From an uncultured Faecalibacterium sp. (lineage in GTDB: Bacteria > Bacillota > Clostridia > Oscillospirales > Ruminococcaceae), in assembly GCA_934561115.1 (NCBI GenBank), contig CAKTFS010000003.1:44224-108223 (forward strand): a stretch of 64,000 bases of DNA. Direction: 5' to 3'. The translations under genes and the position numbers were made by a program. The notes below the pieces were generated by a model that made no database searches, was not told where the DNA came from, and was given only the letters and a program-made list of their open reading frames with translations. Positions within the stretch are counted from its first letter, which is position 1. Each line of letters begins with the position of its first letter. Positions 40,257 to 49,056 of this stretch are shown piece by piece.

Positions 40257-43200
40257 ATGAAATTAAACAATAGACTTACGGACGAAATTTATACTTCCGA
40301 TACAGTAAAGCTGGGAGAAAATGCGTTTCAGGCCATGCAGGAAACGATTTATCACAATGGCGGCGTCGGAACCATTACCGGGTACTATGATGCTGAATTG
40401 TCGATTCTGTCGGTCAGTGATCTGGTATTACATAACCTGAACCACAGCTATGAGTCCCTGATGGAGCAGACAAAGGGTTCACTGAAGAACCTTTTCTACA
40501 AAAAGAATGCCACATTCCTCGATAATGCGCGCTTTCGTCAGATCCAAGGTGAAGGAGAAGGCCGGATTCTTACGGCAGATGGCTCTCCCGTCTATGTGCG
40601 TCTCTATAAAGAAGATGCAGCCGATACGGATGGAACACCGATCTGGGTCCTGTCGGTACAGATGAACTGGGCGTATGAAAATCTTGCATTAGTGAATGAA
40701 TCAATCCATTCTGCGCTGTGGTATTTTGAGTGCAATGAAAACAGTGAGATCATCCGGGTAAACTGGAGCCATGCGTTCCGACTGATCCTTGGTTATCATG
40801 ACATTCTGGATTTTCCGAACAAACTGGATTCGTGGTCGAACCTTCTGCACCCGGAGGACTGTGACCGGGTAATGCAGCTGCTTTTGGAAACAATCGCGGA
40901 CAAAAGCAACGCCACGAAGTACAATGTAGAGTATCGGCTAAAAATGAAGAATGGCCAGTACCAGTGGTTCCGGGCATCGGCGGAGGTAATACGCCGTCTG
41001 GACGGCTCGGCAAATCGAATTGCCGGAATCATCAGCAACATTGACGAAGAAAAAAGAAGTTTAATGCAGGCGCAGCGGGCAGCGGCATTTCACCGTGCAT
41101 TTACCAGCGCAAACCTCTGCGAATACTATGTGAATCTGGAAAAGAACACATTCGATGCCTTAAAGGTGGAACCCTCCCTGATGACGGCCTTTGAGCAAAA
41201 TTACACATGGGATGGACTGGTCAAGTTCTTTGTAGATCACTATGTGGTGGAAGAGGACAAAAAGACCGTAACGAATTTCTATAATCGCGCCTACATCACG
41301 GAGAAATTAAAGGGGTTGGAGACGGAGCTGCGTCAGGATTGCCGCATCGTTCTGAATGGGGAGGAACGATGGGTCAGCAACGTGGTCATGCGCGGTGAGA
41401 TCGAAGATTCCGAATATGCGATGATTTTTCTGCGGGACATCACAGAGTCCAAAGCAGAGACGGCACGGCGGTTGCAGATGGCCTCAGATAACGCATCTAT
41501 GGATCTTTTGATCAAGAGTATGGTGCGCCTGCTGGACCGCTTTGTCGTCTGCGATCTGGAGAATGACCGGTATCGGTTCTATAACCTGAAAGGCGAAATG
41601 ATATACGCGCCGACGGGGGCTTACCATGATTTTGTGGAGCAGGTGGTTGTAAGGTATAAGACACTGGAACCGCTGGACGCATTGGCTGCTTTGATTTCAC
41701 CGGAAAATATCCGCAAGAATTTGCAGAGCGAGAACGACATCTACAAATTTGAATACTGCTCCATGGACGAGAACACCTATAAGATCGCTTCCTTCATTCC
41801 GCTGGAGTGGAATGGCACAAAGCTGGTCAAAGCGCTGTTGGCATCTATGGACGTGTCACAGGAGAAAATGGCCGAGATCGAATCCCATAAGGCACTGAAG
41901 GAGGCGTTCCGGGCAGCGGAAAATGCAAGCCGTGCCAAGACGGAATTCCTCTCCAATATGTCCCATGATATCCGTACGCCGATGAATGCAATTGTTGGCT
42001 TGACTGCCATTGCGGGTGCGAATATCGAGAGTCAGGACAGGGTGGTCGAGTGCCTTGGCAAGATCACAAAATCAAGCCGCCATCTGTTGGGACTGATCAA
42101 TGAAGTGCTGGATATGGCCCGGATCGAGAGCGGGCGAATGAGCCTTGCCGAGGAGGATTTCAGCCTGCCGGAACTGGTCGATAACCTGCTCACCCTTACA
42201 AAACCGGGGATCGACGAGCATCACCATCAGCTCGAAGTCCATGTTGAGCACATCGAGCACGAAGCTGTCTGCGGCGATAGCCTGCGCATCCAGCAGGTCT
42301 TTGTGAACCTGATGAGCAACGCCGTCAAGTACACCCCGGATGGAGGAAACATCACCCTTACGATCAAGGAAAAACCGAATGGATTCTCGGAGCTTGGCTG
42401 CTACGAGTTTTCCATCGAGGACGACGGTATTGGCATGACGCCGGAGTTCCAGAAGATCATGTTCGAGCCGTTCAGCCGGGCAGACGATCACCGGACGACC
42501 AAGGTGCAGGGCACCGGTCTTGGCATGGCCATTGCAAGAAACATCGTCAACCTGATGAATGGTGATATTCAGGTCGAAAGCGCTCCCAATAAGGGCACAA
42601 AGATCACGGTCACGGTCTATCTGAAGCTTCAGGAAAACGAGAAGGAACAGGAAAAAGGGTTGATCGATCTGCCGGTGCTGGTTGTGGACGATGACCAGAC
42701 CTGCTGCGAAAGCACCGTTGCGACCCTCAAGGAAATCGGCATAGCGGGCGAATGGGTCCTGACCGGAAAGGAAGCTGTGGAACGCTGCTATGCGCGTCAT
42801 GAGACCAACAGTGACTATTTTGCGGTGATCCTGGACTGGAAGATGCCGGAAATGGACGGTATTGCAACTGCCAGAAAAATCCGGGAACGTGTAGGAGAAG
42901 AAGTCACGATCATCATCCTGACCTCCTTTGACTTCAGCGAGATCGAAGAAGAAGCCAGAGCGGCGGGCGTAGATGCATTTATGGCAAAACCACTGTTCCG
43001 TTCCCGCCTGACGGCTACTCTGCGGCAGTTTACATCCGGGAAGAAGGAGAAAAATGCCCGGAACTATCTGGAGGATTTTGCGAGTGAAAACTATGCGGGC
43101 AAGCGTATCCTTCTTGTGGAGGATAATGCGCTGAACCGTGAGATCGCAACCGAGATCATAGGCATGACGGGCGTGACCATTGACAGCGCCGAAAACGGAA

Positions 43201-43469
43201 AAATTGCAGTCGAAAAGGTGATGGAAGCACCGGAAAAGTGGTATGATCTCATTTTTATGGATATCCAGATGCCCATCATGAATGGTTACGAAGCCACTGC
43301 TGCGATCCGTGCGCTTGCCGGCAACCGTGGAAAGGTGCCCATCATTGCCATGACGGCGAATGCCTTTGCCGAGGATGTGCAGCTGGCAAAGAACACCGGC
43401 ATGAACGAGCATATCGCCAAACCGCTGGATTTGAATAAGCTGAACGATGTGCTGAAACAGTGGCTGTGA
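40257..43469 (+). CDS. Large hybrid sensor histidine kinase with PAS domains and two receivers
   Basis: 1070 residues from ATG 40257 (GAGG six bases upstream; ATG 40251 abuts that box). No signal peptide or membrane helix, so it is probably cytosolic. Several PAS-like domains fill residues 1-545 (for example RVNWSHAFRLILGYHDI and KMKNGQYQWFRASAEVIRRLDG). HisKA carries His570 (FLSNMSHDIRTPMN); the ATPase has N box NLMSNAVKYTPDGG, DDGIGMT and GTGLGMAI. Two receivers follow: VVDDDQTCC with LDWKMPEMDG, and LVEDN with MDIQMPIMNG. It may sense redox or cofactor state for the neighbouring flavoprotein gene; no response regulator is adjacent. Confidence 0.94.
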   Translation: MKLNNRLTDEIYTSDTVKLGENAFQAMQETIYHNGGVGTITGYYDAELSILSVSDLVLHNLNHSYESLMEQTKGSLKNLFYKKNATFLDNARFRQIQGEGEGRILTADGSPVYVRLYKEDAADTDGTPIWVLSVQMNWAYENLALVNESIHSALWYFECNENSEIIRVNWSHAFRLILGYHDILDFPNKLDSWSNLLHPEDCDRVMQLLLETIADKSNATKYNVEYRLKMKNGQYQWFRASAEVIRRLDGSANRIAGIISNIDEEKRSLMQAQRAAAFHRAFTSANLCEYYVNLEKNTFDALKVEPSLMTAFEQNYTWDGLVKFFVDHYVVEEDKKTVTNFYNRAYITEKLKGLETELRQDCRIVLNGEERWVSNVVMRGEIEDSEYAMIFLRDITESKAETARRLQMASDNASMDLLIKSMVRLLDRFVVCDLENDRYRFYNLKGEMIYAPTGAYHDFVEQVVVRYKTLEPLDALAALISPENIRKNLQSENDIYKFEYCSMDENTYKIASFIPLEWNGTKLVKALLASMDVSQEKMAEIESHKALKEAFRAAENASRAKTEFLSNMSHDIRTPMNAIVGLTAIAGANIESQDRVVECLGKITKSSRHLLGLINEVLDMARIESGRMSLAEEDFSLPELVDNLLTLTKPGIDEHHHQLEVHVEHIEHEAVCGDSLRIQQVFVNLMSNAVKYTPDGGNITLTIKEKPNGFSELGCYEFSIEDDGIGMTPEFQKIMFEPFSRADDHRTTKVQGTGLGMAIARNIVNLMNGDIQVESAPNKGTKITVTVYLKLQENEKEQEKGLIDLPVLVVDDDQTCCESTVATLKEIGIAGEWVLTGKEAVERCYARHETNSDYFAVILDWKMPEMDGIATARKIRERVGEEVTIIILTSFDFSEIEEEARAAGVDAFMAKPLFRSRLTATLRQFTSGKKEKNARNYLEDFASENYAGKRILLVEDNALNREIATEIIGMTGVTIDSAENGKIAVEKVMEAPEKWYDLIFMDIQMPIMNGYEATAAIRALAGNRGKVPIIAMTANAFAEDVQLAKNTGMNEHIAKPLDLNKLNDVLKQWL

Positions 43470-43535
43470 TCTGTGCATTGCAGCAAGGCGCATGATACCG
43501 TTAACCGGGCAATCAAAAAGCATGAAATGAACAAC

Positions 43536-43577
43536 GTCGAGGACTTCCCATTGGGAGGTGTCCTCGGCGGTTTTTTT
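43536..43577 (+). terminator. Terminator, CCGCCGAGGA family, copy 3
   Basis: GTCGAGGAC and GTCCTCGGC pair, with inner TTCCCATTGGGA, followed by seven T. Confidence 0.85.
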
Positions 43578-43777
43578 ATATAGGGCAGCAATTCTTGACC
43601 GTTTTTTGTGAAGGTGATGGGTTACAAGATGGAGCACAGCTTTCTCCGCAATGATCTCGATTGAAAACGACTGCACATATAAAGCAAAAAAGGAAGATTT
43701 TTACTTGTCAATCTGCTGTAGAAAATCGCCCAAGTTTGGGTAAAATTGACAAAGTGAAAAAGAAATCCGTTTCTATC

Positions 43778-43806
43778 TTGACACTCCACAAAGAATATGG
43801 TATTGT
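43778..43806 (+). promoter_or_regulatory. Promoter of the licT-pts operon
   Basis: TTGACA (43778-43783), 17 bases, TATTGT (43801-43806). Confidence 0.75.
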
Positions 43807-43891
43807 AGTCAAGCATAAAATAAATTATTCTTCAAGTGCTTAATTTGTTTGTGCCTTACAAAAAAGAAAATTGTACGTGAGCAGCGTCGTT

Positions 43892-43993
43892 GGATTGTTA
43901 CCGTTTGGCGGGCTAGACCAACTCTGCATAGCACAAGCCGAAAGCGTGTTTCAGCCTTCGGTATGTTTGCTGTGTCAAGAGTGGTCTTTTTTT
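43892..43993 (+). promoter_or_regulatory. RAT antiterminator site and overlapping terminator
   Basis: GGATTGTTAC at 43892 opens a RAT sequence that ends GGGCTAGACCAA (to 43921), matching the LicT/SacT consensus. Its 3' end (GACCAACTCT, from 43916) is also the left arm of a terminator closed by AGAGTGGTC and seven T (to 43993). RNA-bound LicT would prevent this terminator, allowing licT-pts transcription. Confidence 0.85.
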
Positions 43994-44024
43994 ATTGCCT
44001 TTTTCAACCTGAGGAGGAGAAACA

Positions 44025-44873
44025 ATGCAATATACCGTCAAAAAACCGATCAACAACAACATTCTGCGCGTGGTGGACCCCACGGGCTGTGAGCTGATCG
44101 TCACCGGGCGCGGTCTGGGCTTTGGCGTTAAGCCGGGCTATAAAATCGAGGCTGAAACCGTGGAGCGCAGCTACCGCATGACCAGCCCTGCCGTGCAGCA
44201 GAAGTTGGTGGAACTTCTGGAACAGATCCCGTATGAGCATCTGCTGCTCACCGACGAGCTGGTGGCAATGATCCGCAGCCGGGTGAACTACCCACTGAAC
44301 GAGAGCCTGCTCATCACGCTGGCAGACCACATCAGCTTTGCCATTCAGCGCAGCGAACAGGGGATTCGCTTTTCCAACCCGCTGATGGCTCCCATTCGGG
44401 AATTCTACCCGGAAGAGTATCGCCTTGGCATGGAGTGCCTTGCCGCCATCCGCCAGCGCTGCCATGCAGACCTTTCGGACGACGAGGGCGGCTTCATTGC
44501 GCTGCACATCGTCAACGCAGAGCTCAACACCACCATGAGCGTGGTGAACGATGTCACCCGCTTTGTGGATGGCTGCGTGCAGGTAGTGGAATACTTTTAC
44601 AACTGCCATTTTGACCGGGATGCACTGGATTTCAGCCGCTTTACAGTGCATTTGCGCTTTTTTGCGCAGCGCGTATTTCAAGGAAAACAGGAGCAGGAAA
44701 GCGATAACCACGACGAAGTGTTCCGCGCCCTGATCGCCCGCAATTGCAGCGAACACTACAAATGCGCCTGCTGCATTGCGGAGTATGTGCGCAACACCTG
44801 GCACAAGGAGCTTTCGGACGAGGAACTGGTGTTCCTTACGATCCATCTGAAACGGATCCGGATGGGAAAATAA
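44025..44873 (+). CDS. licT: LicT/BglG-family transcription antiterminator
   Basis: 282 residues. Residues 1-55 are the CAT RNA-binding domain (MQYTVKKPINNNILRVVDPTGCELIVTGRGLGFGVKPGYKI). Two PRD domains follow (about 65-165 and 170-280) with phosphorylatable His (LADHISFAI; ALHIVNAEL; LTIHLKRI). It binds the RAT in its own leader to allow transcription of itself and the PTS gene; PTS phosphorylation of the PRDs would couple it to sugar availability. The leader carries a RAT and terminator, so it is autoregulated. Confidence 0.95.
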   Translation: MQYTVKKPINNNILRVVDPTGCELIVTGRGLGFGVKPGYKIEAETVERSYRMTSPAVQQKLVELLEQIPYEHLLLTDELVAMIRSRVNYPLNESLLITLADHISFAIQRSEQGIRFSNPLMAPIREFYPEEYRLGMECLAAIRQRCHADLSDDEGGFIALHIVNAELNTTMSVVNDVTRFVDGCVQVVEYFYNCHFDRDALDFSRFTVHLRFFAQRVFQGKQEQESDNHDEVFRALIARNCSEHYKCACCIAEYVRNTWHKELSDEELVFLTIHLKRIRMGK

Positions 44874-44961
44874 GCTTTCTTGTTTCGCCTTTGATTCTCC
44901 ACAGGTCTTTCCTGTGTGGATATATATGCTGGATACGAACTTGAGAAAAGGAGAACTGAAG

Positions 44962-47061
44962 ATGAAAGACAAGATCTTTGGCGTGCTGCAGCGCGTGGGA
45001 CGCAGCTTTATGCTGCCCATTGCACTGCTGCCTGTGGCGGGCCTGCTGCTGGGTATCGGCAGCTCGTTCACCAACGAAACCATGCTGGCGGCCTATGGCC
45101 TGAACAGCGTCATCCACCCCGGTACCCTGATCTACACCATTCTGGACGTGATGAGCCAGACCGGCAGCGCCGTGTTCAACAATCTGGCCCTGCTGTTCGC
45201 CATGGGCGTAGCCATCGGCATGGCCCGGAAGGAAAAAGAGGTCGCGGCCCTGTCCGGTGCAGTGGCCTATATCATCATGAACACGGCCATTCAGGCCATG
45301 ATCAATGCGGCAGGCGGCGTGGACGCAATGCCTGCCAACTCCACCACCACCATGCTGGGCATCACCACCCTGCAGATGGGTGTGTTCGGCGGCATCGTGG
45401 TCGGTCTGGGCGTGGCGGCGCTGCACAACAAGTTCTATAAGATCGAGCTGCCGCAGGTGCTGGCCTTCTTTGGCGGCACACGCTTCGTGCCCATCGTCAG
45501 TTCCATTGTGTATCTGGTGGTCGGCATTGCCATGTTCTATATCTGGCCGGTGGTGCAGAGCGGTATTGCCGCGCTGGGTGCACTGGTGCTGGCTTCCGGC
45601 TACGCAGGCACCTTTATTTACGGCCTGCTGGAGCGTGCGCTGATCCCCTTTGGACTGCATCATGTGTTCTATATGCCGTTCTGGCAGACCGCTGTGGGCG
45701 GCACCGCCATCATCGATGGCGTCACTGTGACCGGCGCACAGAACATCTTCTTTGCCGAGCTGGCTTCCAAGTCCACTACGGTGTTCTCGGTCAGCGCTAC
45801 CCGTTTCATGGCCGGTAAGTTCCCCTTTATGATGTTCGGTCTGCCCGGCGCGGCGCTGGCGATGTACCAGTGCGCCAAGCCGGAAAAGAAAAAGGCGGCA
45901 GGCGGCTTGCTGCTTTCCGCAGCCCTGACCGCCTTCCTCACCGGCATCACCGAGCCGCTGGAGTTTACCTTCATCTTTGTGGCACTGCCCATGTACGCTG
46001 TGCACTGCGTGCTGGCGGGCCTGTCCTTCATGCTGATGCATATCCTGAATGTGGGCGTGGGCATGACCTTCTCCGGCGGTCTCATCGACCTGGTGCTGTT
46101 CGGCGTGATGCAGGGCAACGCCAAGACCCACTGGGTGTGGGTGGTCGTGGTCGGTGCGGTGTACTTTGTACTGTACTACATCATTTTCCGCTTTATGATC
46201 TCCAAGTTTGACTACAAGACCCCGGGCCGCGATGATGCCGAGGAAGTCAAGCTGTACACCCGTGCGGACGTGAACGCCCGCAGCGCCGCTTCCGGCAGCA
46301 CCGCCCCCGCAGGGGATGATCCGGTCAGCGCCCTGATCGTAGAAGGTCTGGGCGGTGCCGCTAATCTGTCCGATGTGGACTGCTGTGCAACCCGTCTGCG
46401 CTGCACCGTCAAGGACGCTGCGCTGGTCCGGCAGGATGTGCTCAAAGCCTCCGGTGCCTCCGGCGTGATCTGCAAGGGCAACGGCGTGCAGGTGGTGTAC
46501 GGCCCCAAGGTGGCCGTCATCAAGGCAAAGCTGGAGGATTATCTGGAAAATGCACCTAAGACCCCGGCGGCGACCGCAACACCCGCCCCGGCGGCCCCCG
46601 CAGCAAAGGATACCGTGCTGTCTGCCTGCCTGAACGGCACTGTAGTGCCGCTGGCCGATGTGAAGGATGAAGCCTTTGCCAGCGGTGCACTGGGGGACGG
46701 CATTGCCATTGAGCCCACCGATGGTGAACTGGTGGCACCTGCTGACGGTGAGATCTCCTCCACCTTTGAGACCCACCATGCCGTGGGCATGACCACGGCT
46801 GACGGTGCCGAACTGCTGATGCACATCGGCATCGATACGGTCAAGCTGGGTGGCAAGCACTTTATCTACCTCGTCAACGAGGGCGACAAGGTGAAGAAAG
46901 GCCAGCCGTTGATCCGCTTTGAACTGGAAGCCATTAAGGCCGAAGGCTATCCCGTGACCACGCCGCTCATTGTCTGCAATACCGATGACTATGCCGCTGT
47001 CGCGGCTAAAGTCAGCGGCACCGTAAAGCAGGGCGATGCGTTGCTGGAACTGAAGCACTAA
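44962..47061 (+). CDS. ptsG: PTS transporter, fused EIIC-EIIB-EIIA (glucose/N-acetylglucosamine type)
   Basis: 699 residues from ATG 44962 (AAAGGAGAA upstream). EIIC spans about 1-420 with about ten helices (FLTGITEPLEFTFIFVALPMY is the family signature). EIIB (about 465-530) has the phosphocysteine in DVDCCATRLRCTV. EIIA (about 555-695) has the phosphohistidine in ELLMHIGIDTVKLGG. It phosphorylates the sugar during import using PEP via HPr. The gene follows licT and is under RAT control. Glucose, maltose or GlcNAc are all possible; the domain order fits PtsG or NagE. Confidence 0.95.
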   Translation: MKDKIFGVLQRVGRSFMLPIALLPVAGLLLGIGSSFTNETMLAAYGLNSVIHPGTLIYTILDVMSQTGSAVFNNLALLFAMGVAIGMARKEKEVAALSGAVAYIIMNTAIQAMINAAGGVDAMPANSTTTMLGITTLQMGVFGGIVVGLGVAALHNKFYKIELPQVLAFFGGTRFVPIVSSIVYLVVGIAMFYIWPVVQSGIAALGALVLASGYAGTFIYGLLERALIPFGLHHVFYMPFWQTAVGGTAIIDGVTVTGAQNIFFAELASKSTTVFSVSATRFMAGKFPFMMFGLPGAALAMYQCAKPEKKKAAGGLLLSAALTAFLTGITEPLEFTFIFVALPMYAVHCVLAGLSFMLMHILNVGVGMTFSGGLIDLVLFGVMQGNAKTHWVWVVVVGAVYFVLYYIIFRFMISKFDYKTPGRDDAEEVKLYTRADVNARSAASGSTAPAGDDPVSALIVEGLGGAANLSDVDCCATRLRCTVKDAALVRQDVLKASGASGVICKGNGVQVVYGPKVAVIKAKLEDYLENAPKTPAATATPAPAAPAAKDTVLSACLNGTVVPLADVKDEAFASGALGDGIAIEPTDGELVAPADGEISSTFETHHAVGMTTADGAELLMHIGIDTVKLGGKHFIYLVNEGDKVKKGQPLIRFELEAIKAEGYPVTTPLIVCNTDDYAAVAAKVSGTVKQGDALLELKH

Positions 47062-47099
47062 GCGTTTCTCCCAAACTGTAAGGCAGGGTTGATATAAAG

Positions 47100-47118
47100 G
47101 GGGCTGTTGCAAAATAGC
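47100..47118. repeat. 19-base word shared with 39696-39714
   Basis: GGGGCTGTTGCAAAATAGC, second copy, after the PTS gene. Confidence 0.6.
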
Positions 47119-47124
47119 CCCAAC

Positions 47125-47173
47125 AAAAAAATGAGATAGGTTTCCCCAAAAGGGGTTGCCTATCTCATTTTTT
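47125..47173. terminator. Bidirectional terminator after the PTS gene
   Basis: AAAAAATGAGATAGG pairs with CCTATCTCATTTTTT, with inner CCCC/GGGG. Confidence 0.9.
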
Positions 47174-47303
47174 GTTGTAAGCTGAAACTGCAATGAACCA
47201 ACTACAGCATGAACAGTATCCTTGACCGTTTTTGTAAACTACTGATTATCGCTGTATTCTTGCTATGAATGTCTTTTGCCGGTATAATTGGAATTAAAGG
47301 ACA

Positions 47304-47423
47304 GTGAAGCGTAAGCGTGACGCAATCGAACGGGAGTTCTTTCGGATGCTGAACGATGAGCAGAAACGCAAGCTGTGTTCCGTTTACGGCGCAGGCTTTC
47401 GTTTTGTTTGCAAATTCAGATGA
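47304..47423 (+). CDS. Possible 39-residue basic protein or remnant
   Basis: GTG 47304 after AAAGGACA opens a basic helical peptide (KRKRDAIEREFFRMLNDEQKRKL) ending FVCKFR. Could be a small gene or the tail of a larger lost gene. The rest of 47174-47534 is AT-rich and holds no other supported feature. Confidence 0.3.
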   Translation: MKRKRDAIEREFFRMLNDEQKRKLCSVYGAGFRFVCKFR

Positions 47424-47534
47424 AACGCAACGATTCTTAACAAGAACCGTATAGTTTTGCCAAGGAAAGTTGGTCGCAAAGAAAAAGACTTTGTGCTATA
47501 CTGTGTTAAAAATCATTGCAAAGGTGGGAATATC

Positions 47535-48620
47535 ATGAACCCTGCAAGAAAGCTGTATCTGGATAATATCCGCTGGATGACGGTGGTTTTGGTGGTGATC
47601 TACCATGTGGTCTATATGTTCAATGGCGTGCAGCCTTTTGGAGTGATCGGTCCCTTCCGGGAGCATCAGTTACAGGATTGCTTTCAATATTTGGTCTACC
47701 CTTGGTTCATGGCATTGCTGTTTGTTGTGTCGGGAATGAGCGCACGGTACTATCTGCAAAGCCATACCGCAAAACAATTTCTGAAAGATAAAACCCGCAA
47801 GCTGCTGGTTCCGTCCACGATCGGCTTGTTCGTGTTCCAGTGGCTTCTTGGTATTTATAACCTGAAAATCGGCGGCGGACTGAACATTACAGGCCTTCCG
47901 ATGCCTATAGTATATCTGATCACCGTGCTGTCCGGTGTAGGACCTCTGTGGTACATCCAGATGCTCTGGCTGTTCTCCATGCTTTTGCTTGTGGTTCGGA
48001 AAATTGAAAAAGACCGGGTCTGGAACTTCTGTTCCAAAGCACCGGTCTGGAGTATTCTGATGCTGACGGTCGTTGTTTATGGTTCGGCACAGGTGCTGAA
48101 CACCCCGGTCGTCACCGTTTATCGGTTTGGTATTTATGGATTCTGCTTCTTTGCAGGCTATTTTCTGTTTTCCCACGAGGAAGTAATGGAACGGCTGTGC
48201 AAGTGGTGGTGGATGTTTGACTTAGCCTCGGCTGTGCTTGGCATCTCGTACACCGTGCGCTATTTTGGTAGAAATTACGCCATTGCACCGGTTCTGAACA
48301 ACATCCATGCCTGCGTTTACTGCTGGTTTGCCATTCTTGGAATCCTTACAACAATGAAAAACTATGCCGACATCTCAACCGCATTCACACACTGGATGGC
48401 GAAGAAGTCATGGGGGTTGTACATTTTTCATTATCTGCCCATTGCTGTGATCTCGTATGAACTGCACGAACACGCCCCCAACACGCCGGAAGTGCTGGTC
48501 TATCTGCTGGTGGGCATCGGTGCCTTTGTGGGCGCGTTTCTGCTGAATGAAGTCATCAGCCGAATGCCGATCCTGCGCTGGTGCGTCCTTGGAATCGGAA
48601 AGGAGAAAAAACGTGTTTAA
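47535..48620 (+). CDS. Membrane acyltransferase (acyltransferase-3/OafA-like family)
   Basis: 361 residues with ten membrane helices, from ATG 47535 (AAGGTGGG upstream). The family pattern begins KLYLDNIRWMTVVLVVIYHVVYMFNGVQPF (conserved His in helix 1 region) and includes VVSGMSARYYLQ and WYIQMLWLFSMLLL. Such proteins O-acetylate surface sugars or lipids. Its stop lies inside the start of the XRE-AbrB gene, so the two are probably co-transcribed. Confidence 0.88.
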   Translation: MNPARKLYLDNIRWMTVVLVVIYHVVYMFNGVQPFGVIGPFREHQLQDCFQYLVYPWFMALLFVVSGMSARYYLQSHTAKQFLKDKTRKLLVPSTIGLFVFQWLLGIYNLKIGGGLNITGLPMPIVYLITVLSGVGPLWYIQMLWLFSMLLLVVRKIEKDRVWNFCSKAPVWSILMLTVVVYGSAQVLNTPVVTVYRFGIYGFCFFAGYFLFSHEEVMERLCKWWWMFDLASAVLGISYTVRYFGRNYAIAPVLNNIHACVYCWFAILGILTTMKNYADISTAFTHWMAKKSWGLYIFHYLPIAVISYELHEHAPNTPEVLVYLLVGIGAFVGAFLLNEVISRMPILRWCVLGIGKEKKRV

Positions 48621-49056
48621 GGACAATTTGGTCTCGCTTCGTAAGATCTACGGTTACTCACAGGACGAGCTGGCGGAAAAAATCGGAGTGACCCGCCAGA
48701 CCTTATCAAAATACGAAACCGGAGAATCTCTGCCGGACATTGAACGATGCAAGCGGCTGGCAGATGTTTTCGGCGTTTCCATGGATGACCTCGTGAACTA
48801 CGAGAAAACCGACCGGGAAAACTTAGGGTTGGAAGTGCCACCCAAAGGAAAACACGTTTTCGGTATGGTGAAAGTGGGAGATAAAGGGCAGATCGTCATC
48901 CCCGCAAATGCACGGAAGATATTTGACATACAACCGGGGGATAATCTGCTGATCCTTGGGGACGAGGAACAAGGCATCGCCATCCTCAAAGAGAAAAGTT
49001 TTCTGGAACATCTGCGTCTGATGGAACGGTTGCGGCACATGGGAGCCGGTGAATGA
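48613..49056 (+). CDS. XRE-family regulator fused to an AbrB/SpoVT domain
   Basis: 147 residues from GTG 48613 (AAAGGAG upstream); the start overlaps the acyltransferase stop by 8 bases. Residues about 1-65 are an HTH-XRE (VSLRKIYGYSQDELAEKIGVTRQTLSKYETGESLPDIERCKRLADVFGVS). Residues about 85-130 form a swapped-hairpin AbrB domain (VFGMVKVGDKGQIVIPANARKIFDIQPGDNLLILGDEEQGIAIL). The two DNA-binding folds in one protein suggest a local repressor, possibly of the acyltransferase gene. Confidence 0.9.
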   Translation: MFKDNLVSLRKIYGYSQDELAEKIGVTRQTLSKYETGESLPDIERCKRLADVFGVSMDDLVNYEKTDRENLGLEVPPKGKHVFGMVKVGDKGQIVIPANARKIFDIQPGDNLLILGDEEQGIAILKEKSFLEHLRLMERLRHMGAGE

